A DNA stretch of 64,000 bases from an uncultured Paracoccaceae bacterium (GCA_947500005.1 CANMQJ010000005.1:186001-250000), one strand, 5' to 3'; shown: positions 1-10,006, counted from the stretch's first letter. The notes: a model not told the origin generated them from the sequence alone. Numbers and translations are program-made.

Positions 1-788
1 TGCTCGGCCTCGATCCCCGAGAGCAGTTCGTGCATCGAAAGGCCGCCGTGGGACGCGGGCACATTCGTTGCCATACCGGGCCGATAGGACCCTCGCGTGA
101 GGCGATAACGGTAAACGGCCAGCCAATGATCCCAGTCCCTGGCATGGCGATGGAGCAGGTCCACCTCTGGCAGTTCCATCCCGCCCTCGACCATCTGGCC
201 CGCCTGGAACAGGTTGTGGATGCGGAAACTGATCTTCTTCATCCCGGTGCGCGCGAAAAGCTTGCCCGCGACATGGCTCATGAAACCACCCTTCACGAAG
301 GCGCCATAGGACGGATAGATCGCGCGCACCGTTTCATCACGCGTCGGCCCCGCCGGGATGAAGGCCTTGTACAGACCCTGGGCGCAGGCGAGTGATTCCG
401 CTGGTCTCATCCGCGCCGTAGGGCAATTGGCGGGCAGGGCGCCCAGATGCGTGGCTACATCGCCTCTGGGCCACATGAACTCGTCCACGTCGATATGCGC
501 CAGCCAGTCCACATCTGCACGGTTGTAGGCATGAGTCGCATTCGCCGTCTGGCGACTTTGGTGTTTGTCGGGCCGCTCACGCTTGCGCTTTTCCCAATAG
601 GCCGGGTCGCAGGTGAAGACGCGAACTCTTGGATGGGTTTTGAGGGTCTCATGTGCCTCTGCGTTCGGTTCGTCGAGATAGATGAACAAACGATGCGCGC
701 CCAAGTCCAGATGATGGGCGGCAAAGTTCAGGATTTCGCTCGCGGGCGCCTTGACGGTGGAAACCACGCCCCATCGGGTCTCTGACAT
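1..788 (-). CDS. Glycosyltransferase family 2-like protein (3' end outside window)
   Basis: An open frame on the minus strand runs from an ATG at 788 to the window edge without a stop, giving 262 visible codons. The N-terminus resembles the Glyco_tranf_2_4 type of family 2 glycosyltransferases: a WGVVSTVKAP-like first strand, then an IDVDEF motif near residue 99-104. That motif is a typical DxD site for binding a metal-nucleotide-sugar. Such proteins usually act in the cytoplasm on surface polysaccharide or protein substrates. The acceptor cannot be told. The start is divergent from osmC, with 111 bp between them. No clear Shine-Dalgarno sequence precedes the ATG, so the exact start is uncertain. 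Confidence 0.75.
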   Translation of the reverse strand, partial: MSETRWGVVSTVKAPASEILNFAAHHLDLGAHRLFIYLDEPNAEAHETLKTHPRVRVFTCDPAYWEKRKRERPDKHQSRQTANATHAYNRADVDWLAHIDVDEFMWPRGDVATHLGALPANCPTARMRPAESLACAQGLYKAFIPAGPTRDETVRAIYPSYGAFVKGGFMSHVAGKLFARTGMKKISFRIHNLFQAGQMVEGGMELPEVDLLHRHARDWDHWLAVYRYRLTRGSYRPGMATNVPASHGGLSMHELLSGIEAE

Positions 789-832
789 GGAACAAGAATG
801 CGGCGAGCCGGGAAGGCGCGCAAGAGGGCGCA

Positions 833-857
833 GGAACAGGCACCCGGTTCATGCGTT
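833..857 (+). promoter_or_regulatory. Candidate ECF (EcfG-type) promoter of osmC
   Basis: GGAAC at 833-837 and CGTT at 854-857 are separated by exactly 16 bases. This matches the GGAAC-N16/17-CGTT consensus of the alphaproteobacterial general-stress sigma factor EcfG. It lies 42 bases upstream of the OsmC start, which fits a stress-induced peroxidase. Whether this genome encodes EcfG cannot be seen, and EcfG may be missing in parts of the Rhodobacterales, so the sigma assignment is an inference. Confidence 0.5.
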
Positions 858-899
858 GACTGCCTCGGCACGGCAACAATCCACACATAGGAGGATCCC

Positions 900-1328
900 A
901 TGATCACCAAGACCGGCTCTGCCCGTTGGGAAGGCACCCTGAAAGAGGGCACTGGCCATGTCTCCACCGAATCCGGCGCGCTGAGCGAACAGCCCTACGG
1001 GTTCAATACGCGGTTCGAGGGCAAACCCGGAACCAACCCCGAGGAACTGATCGGCGCAGCCCATGCGGGCTGCTTCTCGATGGCGCTTTCGATGGTGCTG
1101 GGCGAGTCCGGCCTTACAGCCGACAGTATCGAGACGACTGCCAAGGTCGGACTCGAAGAAAAGGATGGTGGCTTTGCTATCACGAAGATCCACCTCGACG
1201 TGACGGCCAGCATTCCGGGCGCCTCTGCAGACGATTTCGCCAAGGCGGCGCAGACCGCAAAGGAGAATTGCCCGCTCTCCAAGGTGCTGGCGGCGGCAGA
1301 GATCACGATGGACGCACGGCTTGCATGA
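900..1328 (+). CDS. OsmC family peroxiredoxin
   Basis: A 142-residue protein of the OsmC/Ohr superfamily, which reduces organic hydroperoxides in the cytoplasm using two reactive cysteines. The expected pair is visible: C58 in the AAHAGCFSMAL segment and C124 in ENCPLSKVL. The length is typical for the OsmC branch (about 140 residues). A strong AGGAGG site at about 891-896 fixes the ATG at 900. An ECF-like promoter lies just upstream. The gene converges with the ExoD-like gene, leaving only 18 bp between the stop codons. Confidence 0.92.
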   Translation: MITKTGSARWEGTLKEGTGHVSTESGALSEQPYGFNTRFEGKPGTNPEELIGAAHAGCFSMALSMVLGESGLTADSIETTAKVGLEEKDGGFAITKIHLDVTASIPGASADDFAKAAQTAKENCPLSKVLAAAEITMDARLA

Positions 1329-1346
1329 CTGACCGCTGCACGCCGG

Positions 1347-1961
1347 TCAAAGCGCAAGGATCGCCGCGACCGGCAGCAGCACCAGCAAGTACCCTAGGAC
1401 GACCGCCGCGCCATCGCGCGTGGTCAGCCCCAGCGCGAAGAAGAGGACCGAGGCCCCCATCAGTGGCGGCAGGATCGGGATGGCGCCGAAGATTGCCATG
1501 CCCAGACCGGCGAGGATCAGCAGGGCAGCGATCACCCGGAGGGACAATCCGCCTTCGGCCAGCGGCGTCAGGCGTTGATGCGTATGACGGCGCAACCATT
1601 CCATGCGCGGGCGCAGCAGGTCGCTGGCATGTTTCAGCCTTTGCGCGGAAAGGCAACGCCGGCGGATAAATCGGGGCAGCCACACTCTACCGCGCCCGCG
1701 CAACATCTGAACGCCGATCACGGCCATCACCACCCCGATGGCGCCGCCCACACCAGGGATCATTCCGATAGGCAGGACCAGCAGCACGGCGAGCCCGAAG
1801 AGCAGCGGACCGAAGCCGCGCGCGCCCAAGGTATCGATGATCTTGCCAAACGACACCACGTCCCGTCCCGCGCCCAGATCGTCCAGCATATCGACAATGG
1901 TGACGACGGTCTGCGGACCGTCTCCCACGGCCTTGTCCCGGACTGAAGCTTGCGTAGTCAT
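1347..1961 (-). CDS. ExoD family exopolysaccharide synthesis protein
   Basis: This 204-residue protein resembles ExoD (PF06055), an inner-membrane protein first linked to exopolysaccharide production and alkali tolerance in Sinorhizobium. The hallmark segment FGPLLFGLAVLLVLPIG is followed by the IPGVGG turn, then further hydrophobic segments near residues 70-85 and 140-200. The ATG at 1961 was preferred over an upstream in-frame ATG at 1982 because GGAG lies just before it. The biochemical function of ExoD is unknown. The nearby glycosyltransferase at the window start could be related but is not in the same operon. Confidence 0.85.
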   Translation of the reverse strand: MTTQASVRDKAVGDGPQTVVTIVDMLDDLGAGRDVVSFGKIIDTLGARGFGPLLFGLAVLLVLPIGMIPGVGGAIGVVMAVIGVQMLRGRGRVWLPRFIRRRCLSAQRLKHASDLLRPRMEWLRRHTHQRLTPLAEGGLSLRVIAALLILAGLGMAIFGAIPILPPLMGASVLFFALGLTTRDGAAVVLGYLLVLLPVAAILAL

Positions 1962-2018
1962 GAAGCTCCAACGCCGCAGCAAGGGGCGGGTTTCCTCGAA
2001 ACCGCGCCCCGGCTCGCG

Positions 2019-3626
<1,608 letters not shown>

Positions 3627-3812
3627 GAGCGCGCATATAGCAGGTTGCACCGGGCGCGCAACATGGGCCGGGCCCTCCCGCCCGTCATCGGCCCCCTGAC
3701 GGGAGCCTCTTCCCGTTGGGCCGGGCGCGCCTGCGGCGCGTGGCTGGCGCGAATCGGTTTTCGGTGGCATCATGAGAACATTAAGGGAACATTTTGCCCG
3801 CAGGAGGGAATG

Positions 3813-4172
3813 ATGGAACTCAAGGAGATTGCAGAAGAACTGGTTGCCGGCTGCCGTGAGAACCGAACACGGGCCAATCTGGACAAGCTTTATGCCGCGG
3901 ACGCCGTCTCGGTCGAGGCAGCGGATATGGGGGGAGGCCGCGAAGCGGTCGGCCTCGATGCCATCAAGTCCAAGCATGACTGGTGGGACAACAGCATGGA
4001 GATGCTCGACGGCGACATCACCGGACCCATGCTGCACGGCGACGACCGGTTCGCCGTGATCTTTCGCGTCAAGGCGCGCGAGAAGGCAACGGGCAATATC
4101 TCGGAAATGGAGGAGGTGGCCGTCTATCACATCGCGGATGGGAGGATCGTGCGCGAGGAATTTTTTTATTGA
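3813..4172 (+). CDS. SnoaL-like / NTF2-fold protein of unknown function
   Basis: A 119-residue protein with the cone-shaped NTF2/SnoaL fold pattern: an N-terminal helix with YAADAVSVEA, a middle helix, then strands ending in HIADGRIVREEFFY. Members are small isomerases, cyclases or hydrolases, or have no known reaction, so no substrate is proposed. Two consecutive ATG codons occur at 3810 and 3813. AGGAGG at 3802-3807 gives a better spacing to 3813. Just upstream, GAACATT occurs twice, 11 bp apart (3776-3782 and 3787-3793), which may be regulatory. The gene is divergent from prfC. Confidence 0.8.
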   Translation: MELKEIAEELVAGCRENRTRANLDKLYAADAVSVEAADMGGGREAVGLDAIKSKHDWWDNSMEMLDGDITGPMLHGDDRFAVIFRVKAREKATGNISEMEEVAVYHIADGRIVREEFFY

Positions 4173-4331
4173 GGCTCTGGCGGGACCGCGGCTCTGGGGG
4201 CTTCGCCCTTACCGTGTGTCCCGCGCAAGCCCCTTGGAAGTAGTCCTAAAACCGAAGAAGAGCGTGATGCCTCGGGGTTCTTATGCGAAATACCCGGGAG
4301 CTTGGCGGGAAGCCCTGCAGAAATTCCAGTC

Positions 4332-5354
4332 CTACCGCGTCGAGGCACGTTTGAGCAGTTCGATCGCGTCGGGCCGGTCCAACAAGGCTCGGCCCACGTC
4401 CATCCCGTGATCCCCGGCCCGGCCATGCCGGTCGAGGAGGGGGGCCACCTTATCCAGCAGTTCGGTCGGAAGGGCCGGGCGGGTGCGCGGATCGATCAGC
4501 ATCGATTCGGCGGCGATCCCCTCGGCGTAGATGATGTGGTGACGGTCGAAAAGAACCTGGAAATAGTCGACGAAGCCGCCTTCCTGAACCACCACGCTTT
4601 CGCCGTTTACAAGGTGGCGGGCCTTCACAAGGATCTCGGACTGTCCTGCGCCGATCTCGTCGCGGCGCTGATAGACGAAAAGCCGGTGATCGGGACTCAC
4701 CAGGAGGTCGTTCTCGTTGTTGAGAACGCGCGCCCGGATCAGGACGGGCGCAAAAGCCCCCTGAGCCCGCACCGTGCTGCGCCCTATCCAGCGCACCTGC
4801 TGCACGGCGTCGTCGCGGGTCAGTACCCGATCGCCCACCGTCAGCTCCTCGATCGGTACCTGCGCGCCCGAGGCCATGGTGATATGCGTCCCGCGCGTGA
4901 AGGAAACGCAGGCGACCTGCGCGAGTTTCTGCCGCGCCCCGGTTCGATCCATGCCCACAAGCGTGTAATCGGTCCTAGACATGAGCGGGGCCAGTGGCAG
5001 AAGGTAGATCGCGGTGACAAACCCCTCGCTATCCACCTCCACCAGCACCAGCGCATCGGTCGTCTGGCCGTCGGGTGACATCAGGCTCAGCGCGCAGTCG
5101 AGGTGAAGTGCCGCGCCGGGCGTTCCAAGAGCGGTGTCGGGGCCGATTTCGAACCCGCCATCGGCATGGGTGATCACCGACAACCGCCCCGGTACCGCGC
5201 CAGGGTCAAGCCCGTATACATCGTCGAGCATCAAGTCCTCCATCACCGACAGGGCGTCGCCTTCATTCGCGCCATGCGTCACCGTCACGCTTTCGGCGCG
5301 GTAGACGGGCAGCGACTGGGCGGGGCTCATTGCGGTCACGGAAAGGTCTTTCAT
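4332..5354 (-). CDS. Hint-domain protein (Hedgehog/intein type)
   Basis: A 340-residue protein with a C-terminal Hint_2-type domain (PF13403), a class abundant in Rhodobacteraceae. The domain starts near residue 146 with ACVSFTRGTHI, then the IEELTVGDRVLTRD block, the RWIGRSTV strand and SPDHRLFVY. The last of these holds the conserved histidine of block B. The usual CFTPGT nucleophile motif is altered: the cysteine is followed by VSFTRGT. The first about 145 residues are not recognised. Related proteins are often secreted without a classical signal, and none is seen here. A second Hint protein lies at 48879. Confidence 0.82.
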   Translation of the reverse strand: MKDLSVTAMSPAQSLPVYRAESVTVTHGANEGDALSVMEDLMLDDVYGLDPGAVPGRLSVITHADGGFEIGPDTALGTPGAALHLDCALSLMSPDGQTTDALVLVEVDSEGFVTAIYLLPLAPLMSRTDYTLVGMDRTGARQKLAQVACVSFTRGTHITMASGAQVPIEELTVGDRVLTRDDAVQQVRWIGRSTVRAQGAFAPVLIRARVLNNENDLLVSPDHRLFVYQRRDEIGAGQSEILVKARHLVNGESVVVQEGGFVDYFQVLFDRHHIIYAEGIAAESMLIDPRTRPALPTELLDKVAPLLDRHGRAGDHGMDVGRALLDRPDAIELLKRASTR

Positions 5355-5523
5355 ATCCTTCTGATCTCTTGACTCTGGGGCCGCGCGGCGTGAGGCGCAA
5401 GTCCCCAGCTAGCGCAAAACTGTGGCGATTTCCCGTCATGCTTCGGGTGAAGTGCTGGCAATTTCCGCGCGTCCGGTGTCAACTCCGCTCCGAACGGAGA
5501 TGCCAAGACAGGGAGAGATATCG

Positions 5524-6303
5524 ATGGATCTGGGAATTTCGGGCAAGCGCGCGCTGGTCTGCGCCTCCAGCAAGGGGCTGGGCCGGGGCTGCGCCGAGGC
5601 GCTGGCGGCGGCCGGGGTCGACCTGGTGATGAACGCCCGGGGCGCCGAGGCGCTTGACGAGACTGCCGAGGCGATCCGCGAGGCGCACGGGGTGGAGGTC
5701 ACCACCGTCGCTTGCGACGTGACCACGCCCGAAGGACAGGCCCAGGTGATCGAGGCGGCGGGCGAGGTCGATATCCTCGTCACCAATGCCGGCGGTCCGC
5801 CGCCGGGCGTCTGGTCCGACTGGGACCGCGAGGATTTCATCCGTGCGCTGGATGCCAACATGCTCACCCCCATCGCCTTCATGAAAGCGCTGCTGCCCGG
5901 CATGATGGAGCGCGGCTGGGGCAGGGTGGTCAACATCACCTCGCAATCTGTGCGCGCACCGATCCCCGCACTGGGCCTGTCCAACGCGGCGCGCACCGGG
6001 CTCACCGGTTATGTCGCAGGCACCGCGCGGCAGGTGGCGCCCAAGGGGGTGACGATCAACAACCTGCTGCCCGGCATTCACGCCACCGACCGTGCAGATG
6101 CGCTCGACCGCGGCGTGGCCGAGGCCGAGGACATCACCCTGGGCGCTGCACGCGAGAAACGTGCCGCCACGATCCCCGCCCGACGCTATGGCACGCCCGA
6201 GGAGTTCGGCGCGGCCTGCGCCTTCTTGTGTTCGCAACATGCCGGTTTCATCGTCGGCCAGAACATCCTGCTCGATGGCGGCGCAACCAACCTCACGGTC
6301 TAG
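5524..6303 (+). CDS. SDR family oxidoreductase with atypical active site
   Basis: A 259-residue short-chain dehydrogenase/reductase with a Rossmann nucleotide-binding motif SSKGLGRG at about residues 15-22, NAGG after the fourth strand, and NITSQS carrying the catalytic serine. The usual YxxxK is absent. The aligned segment reads LSNAARTG, with Ser in place of Tyr and Arg in place of Lys. The C-terminal LLDGGATNLTV is typical. The protein belongs to a divergent SDR branch, and the substrate is unknown. The ATG at 5524 is preceded by GGGAGA. The AlkC-like gene begins 4 bp after the stop. Confidence 0.88.
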   Translation: MDLGISGKRALVCASSKGLGRGCAEALAAAGVDLVMNARGAEALDETAEAIREAHGVEVTTVACDVTTPEGQAQVIEAAGEVDILVTNAGGPPPGVWSDWDREDFIRALDANMLTPIAFMKALLPGMMERGWGRVVNITSQSVRAPIPALGLSNAARTGLTGYVAGTARQVAPKGVTINNLLPGIHATDRADALDRGVAEAEDITLGAAREKRAATIPARRYGTPEEFGAACAFLCSQHAGFIVGQNILLDGGATNLTV

Positions 6304-6307
6304 GGGC

Positions 6308-7423
6308 GTGGCGGCTGGCGACCTGCTCAAGGACCAGTTGTTCAACGCCGAGAAGGTGCGGGGCCTCGCCGTGCGCTTTGCCGAGGCCGATCCCGGTTTC
6401 GACGCTGCAGGCTTCGAGGCGGCCGTGATGGCGCGGCTGCCCGAGCTGGAACTCAAGGCGCGCATGGGCTGGATCGCCAGCTGTCTCGCGCAGGCGCTGC
6501 CCGACCCGCTGGAAAAGGTGGGTCCGGTCATCCTGCGCGCGCTGCCGCCGCCCTGCGATCCGACGCGTTCCGACGGGGACTTCGGCGATTTCATCTATGC
6601 TCCATTGGGTGAGTGGGTGGCGGACATTGGTCGCGACGATCCCGACCGCGCATTGGACCTGATCGAGGAGATTACCCAGCGCTTCTCGATGGAATGGGCG
6701 ATCCGACCGCTGCTGAACCGTCACTCGCACCGCGTGTTGGCACGGATGGAGGAGTGGGTCGAGCACCCTCATTACCACGTCCGGCGGCTGGTTTCCGAGG
6801 GCACCCGGCCGCGGCTGCCCTGGGGGCAGGGGGTCGCGATTGCCGTGAAGGATCCGCTGCCGCTCCTGGACCGGCTCCATGCCGACCCGACACGCTATGT
6901 CACGCGCTCCGTGGCGAACCACCTCAACGATGTCGCCCGCAGCGAGCCTTCGCTGGTTCTGGATCGTCTCGCGCGCTGGCGCGAAGCGGGCCGGCAACCA
7001 CCCGAGGAGCGCGCCTGGATCGAACGTCACGCGCTCCGTGGCTTGGTGAAGACCGGCCACGAAGGGGCGCTCGCCCATCTTGGGTACGATCCGGACGCGC
7101 CCATCGCGGCGGATCTCACCCTGCGGGGACCCGCTTGCATCGGCGGTGCGCTCGATTTCGCGGTGACGCTGAGGGGGCAAGCCGGCACGCCCGTGCTGGT
7201 CGACTACGTGATCCATTTCCAGCGTCCCGGTGGCCGCGTCTCGCCCAAGACGCACAAGCTGCGCCAGACCCAGCTGGGCAAAGGCCCGCTGGTGCTGGAG
7301 AAGCGGCACAAGCTCAAGCGCGACGCCACGACATTCCATCTCGTTCCGGGCGCGCATCGGATCGAAATCCAGGTGAACGGCCGGTTGCTTGCGGCAGCGG
7401 AGTTCGAGCTCTTGGAGGCTTAA
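6308..7423 (+). CDS. AlkC/AlkD-family DNA glycosylase
   Basis: A HEAT-like repeat protein of the AlkD/AlkC DNA alkylation repair group (COG4335 type). These enzymes remove alkylated bases such as 3-methyladenine without flipping them. Alpha-helical repeats span about residues 1-250, including RRLVSEGTRPRLPWG, a characteristic segment of the family. A beta-rich C-terminal region (about 270-371) matches the Ig-like domain known from AlkC. The proposed start is GTG at 6308, 4 bp after the SDR stop, giving 371 residues. No ATG is suitably placed near the family N-terminus. Co-translation with the SDR is likely. Confidence 0.85.
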   Translation: MAAGDLLKDQLFNAEKVRGLAVRFAEADPGFDAAGFEAAVMARLPELELKARMGWIASCLAQALPDPLEKVGPVILRALPPPCDPTRSDGDFGDFIYAPLGEWVADIGRDDPDRALDLIEEITQRFSMEWAIRPLLNRHSHRVLARMEEWVEHPHYHVRRLVSEGTRPRLPWGQGVAIAVKDPLPLLDRLHADPTRYVTRSVANHLNDVARSEPSLVLDRLARWREAGRQPPEERAWIERHALRGLVKTGHEGALAHLGYDPDAPIAADLTLRGPACIGGALDFAVTLRGQAGTPVLVDYVIHFQRPGGRVSPKTHKLRQTQLGKGPLVLEKRHKLKRDATTFHLVPGAHRIEIQVNGRLLAAAEFELLEA

Positions 7424-7435
7424 AGCAGGGATGCC

Positions 7436-8245
7436 TCAAGGTTCGTCGACTTCCAGAACGAAACTGCGGTCGTCGATCTCGTTGCGGATTGCCTGGACGA
7501 TCTCGCGCCTGAGGGCGGGATCGTCGGGCTGGAACAGACCGGTCTGGCGCATGGCCCGACCGATGTTGATGTCGGTGCCGAGAAACTCCAGCGCGACCCG
7601 CGAAGCCCCCGGTTTGCGTCCTCGCCGGGTCGGACCGCCTGTCTGGATCCCCAGCAGGTAGTCCACGCGGTGGCGATAGCTTGGGTAAAGGGTCATTTGC
7701 GTGACCGAGTTCATCTCGGTCGTTTCGTATTCGAACAGCTGAATCCGGTCGGCCAGTTGAAAGATCACACCCTCGTACTTGTTGGTTCGCATCCAGCGCC
7801 CGGTCTCGGGATCGCGGAGGATTTCGATGTTCTTGAAGATCGCGCGACCGTCGCGCACGGCGATCCGCGCAAGCGACCGGATAATGCTGCCCTGGTTGCC
7901 GAATGAATAGAAATAGCGAAAGTAGTAGCCGGCATAGCGGTCAACCGGTTGGCTGCGCGACAACAGCTTTTCAAGGTGGCGCATCGGCGTTTCGAGTTGC
8001 GGCTTCACGATGTCCTGCTTGCGCCAGCCGATCACCTGGGCGAACCGCGTCTCGTCCATCAGCATCTCGGATTCCGTCACGCCAAAGAAATCGCAGATCC
8101 GCCGCATGTTGTGGCGCGACGGATGAACCTGGCCATTCAGGTACTTGTTGAACTGCTGACGGTTGATGCCGAGGCGGCGGCACACCTCGGAGATCGAGCG
8201 GTAGTATCCGCAGGCATGTGCAAGGTTGGTACTGAATTCGGACAT
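7436..8245 (-). CDS. XRE-type helix-turn-helix transcriptional regulator
   Basis: A 269-residue protein with an N-terminal Cro/C1-type helix-turn-helix (about residues 17-50, with VCRRLGINRQQFNKYLNG) and a long C-terminal domain of unknown ligand. It is divergent from the peptide ABC importer, so it is a candidate regulator of that operon. The start was placed at the ATG at 8245. A promoter-like sequence and a near-palindrome lie immediately upstream, inside a possible longer frame that begins at 8290. The 3' end converges with the AlkC-like gene, 12 bp apart. Confidence 0.85.
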   Translation of the reverse strand: MSEFSTNLAHACGYYRSISEVCRRLGINRQQFNKYLNGQVHPSRHNMRRICDFFGVTESEMLMDETRFAQVIGWRKQDIVKPQLETPMRHLEKLLSRSQPVDRYAGYYFRYFYSFGNQGSIIRSLARIAVRDGRAIFKNIEILRDPETGRWMRTNKYEGVIFQLADRIQLFEYETTEMNSVTQMTLYPSYRHRVDYLLGIQTGGPTRRGRKPGASRVALEFLGTDINIGRAMRQTGLFQPDDPALRREIVQAIRNEIDDRSFVLEVDEP

Positions 8246-8251
8246 GCTTCT

Positions 8252-8280
8252 ATCGCACACTGACGCAATTAAAGTGTCAA
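8252..8280 (-). promoter_or_regulatory. Candidate promoter and operator of the XRE gene
   Basis: Read on the minus strand, TTGACA (8280-8275) and TGCGAT (8257-8252) are 17 bases apart, a good -35 with a weak -10. Over the same bases lies TGAC(A/G)C-N7-G(C/T)GTCA (8261-8279), a 19-bp imperfect inverted repeat with 5 of 6 arm bases matching. This could be an autoregulatory operator. Transcripts would begin very close to the ATG at 8245, implying a nearly leaderless message. Confidence 0.4.
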
Positions 8281-8415
8281 GTCGCGCCATGATGCGAAAT
8301 TGTCATGCGCCGGGCGCTGCATCATGCTTGGCGCCACGACACAGGCCAAAGAGCCCGCCGGGACGCCGCGACTAATTCGACGGGCCGCGCGAAAGATCCA
8401 ACAGGAGCGATCACC

Positions 8416-9966
8416 TTGACACTTACCAGGACAACACGGCGCACCTTCCTCACCTCGACCGCCGCCATGGCCGCAGCGGGACTGTTTCCCGGCGGCGTCG
8501 GGATGTTGCGTGCCCAGGAGGGCCGGGTGCTTAACCTGCGGCTGGAGGGCGACAACTCGATCCTCGATCCCGGCTACATGGTCGGCGGAACCGAAGTGGA
8601 AGCACAGAAGCAATGCCTTCCCTTCCTGGCCGAATATGTTCGCGACGGCGATACCTTCTCGTGGCAGCCCACTGCTTACGTGACGCGGCTGGAATACGTG
8701 GATGACACACATATCGAGTTCGAACTGGCCGAGGGTCTGGTCTGGTCTGGCGGCCACGGCACGCTCAAGGCCTCCGATGTGGCGTATTCCTACAAGCGGA
8801 TGAAGGACAGTGAGTGGTCGGGCTATTTCGACGCGCTGGAAACCGTCGAGGTGACAGGGGAGCGCACCGGCACGCTGGTGCTGAACAAACCCTTCGCGCC
8901 CTTTATCATGGTCACGCTCTGCCATGGTCCGGGCGCCATTGTCTGCGAGGCCGCGACCGAAGCCGCCGGCGGGCGCTTCACCACAGAGTTTCCCGCCATC
9001 TGCGGGCCCTACACATATTCCGCCACGCCCGGTCAGCGGGCCGTTTTCGAGCGCAATCCGGAATGGACCGGCCCCGCGCCGGGTTTCGACCGCGTCGTCT
9101 GTCATGTCATCACCGAGGTTCAGGCCGCGGAACTGGCATATGAAGCCGGCGAGATCGACTGTACCGAGCTGGGCCCCGACAGCCTTGCGCGCTATTCCAA
9201 ACAGATGCCCGAAAATACGACGATCACCACCGCCGGGCAATTGCAGTACATGTGGATGGGCATGAACACCCAGCATCCCAAACTGCAGGACATCAAGGTG
9301 CGTCAGGCGATCCAGCATGCGGTCGACGTGGACTCGATCCTTGCGGGTGCTTTCGCCGGAACATCGACCAAGTCGCACGGCATCGTCTGCCCCGGTCTTC
9401 TGGGCGCGCGGTCGCAGACATCCTACAGCTACGACCCGGCCAAGGCGCGCGCGCTGCTGGACGAGGCGGGTGTTTCCGGGCTGGAACTGACCCTTCGCAC
9501 GCTGAACTGGCAGGAGCGTCTTCTGACCGCCCAGATCATCCAGGCGAATCTTGCCGCCGTGGGAATCACGGTGAACATCCTGCCGATGGAGAGCGGACCG
9601 TTCTGGGAAATGGGCATGGAGGAGGCCGGCGACACCTGGCAGGATCTCGAGCTCTGGATCATGCGCTATGCCACCGTTCCCGATCCGTACGAGTCGACGC
9701 AATGGTTCGTGTCCGAGCAGGTCGGGATCTGGAACTGGGAGCGCTGGACCGATCCGGAATTCGACCGCCTCTATGATGAGGGGTTGTCCGAGACCGACGA
9801 GGCGAAGCGTGAAGAGATTTATCTGCGCATGCAGCAGATCATGGAAGATACCGGCGCCTATGTCTGGATCAACCACGAGCCCGAAGTCTACGCGCACAAG
9901 ACCGATATCGAAGTGGTGGCCGCACCTTCGGGCGAGTTGAATTACCACCGCTTCAAGCCGCTCTGA
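8416..9966 (+). CDS. ABC transporter substrate-binding protein, family 5 (peptide type)
   Basis: A 516-residue periplasmic solute-binding protein of the DppA/OppA family (SBP_bac_5, PF00496). It captures peptides or related solutes for the two permeases downstream. The N-terminus carries a twin-arginine-like signal: TRRTFLTSTAA followed by a hydrophobic stretch and an AQE cleavage region. The start is TTG at 8416, with AGGAG eight bases upstream. The frame is open further upstream, but only this start puts the signal peptide at the N-terminus. The family pattern of FELAEGLVWSGG and KVRQAIQHAVD is present. It is the first gene of an operon reaching to 15369. Confidence 0.9.
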   Translation: MTLTRTTRRTFLTSTAAMAAAGLFPGGVGMLRAQEGRVLNLRLEGDNSILDPGYMVGGTEVEAQKQCLPFLAEYVRDGDTFSWQPTAYVTRLEYVDDTHIEFELAEGLVWSGGHGTLKASDVAYSYKRMKDSEWSGYFDALETVEVTGERTGTLVLNKPFAPFIMVTLCHGPGAIVCEAATEAAGGRFTTEFPAICGPYTYSATPGQRAVFERNPEWTGPAPGFDRVVCHVITEVQAAELAYEAGEIDCTELGPDSLARYSKQMPENTTITTAGQLQYMWMGMNTQHPKLQDIKVRQAIQHAVDVDSILAGAFAGTSTKSHGIVCPGLLGARSQTSYSYDPAKARALLDEAGVSGLELTLRTLNWQERLLTAQIIQANLAAVGITVNILPMESGPFWEMGMEEAGDTWQDLELWIMRYATVPDPYESTQWFVSEQVGIWNWERWTDPEFDRLYDEGLSETDEAKREEIYLRMQQIMEDTGAYVWINHEPEVYAHKTDIEVVAAPSGELNYHRFKPL

Positions 9967-9978
9967 ATATCGGAACAT

Positions 9979-10006
9979 TCCTTCGCGCCCGTCGCGGCGC
10001 GAAGGA
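9979..10006 (+). other. Intercistronic hairpin between binding protein and permease genes
   Basis: TCCTTCGCGCC (9979-9989) and GGCGCGAAGGA (9996-10006) form an uninterrupted 11-bp stem with a 6-base loop. No T-run follows, so it is unlikely to be a full terminator. Such hairpins after a binding-protein gene are known to stabilise the 5' part of the message, so that binding protein is made in excess over permeases. Confidence 0.6.

Noticed and set aside
4201..4233. A possible terminator (GGGGCTT at 4197-4203 with AAGCCCC at 4227-4233) after the SnoaL-like gene
   Set aside because: The loop is long (23 bases) and no T-run follows, so it is not reported as a terminator.
4941..4955. A GGTTCGATCC sequence resembling a tRNA T-arm
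   Set aside because: It lies inside the Hint gene and no acceptor stem, anticodon arm or D-arm is found around it. No tRNA was found in the window.
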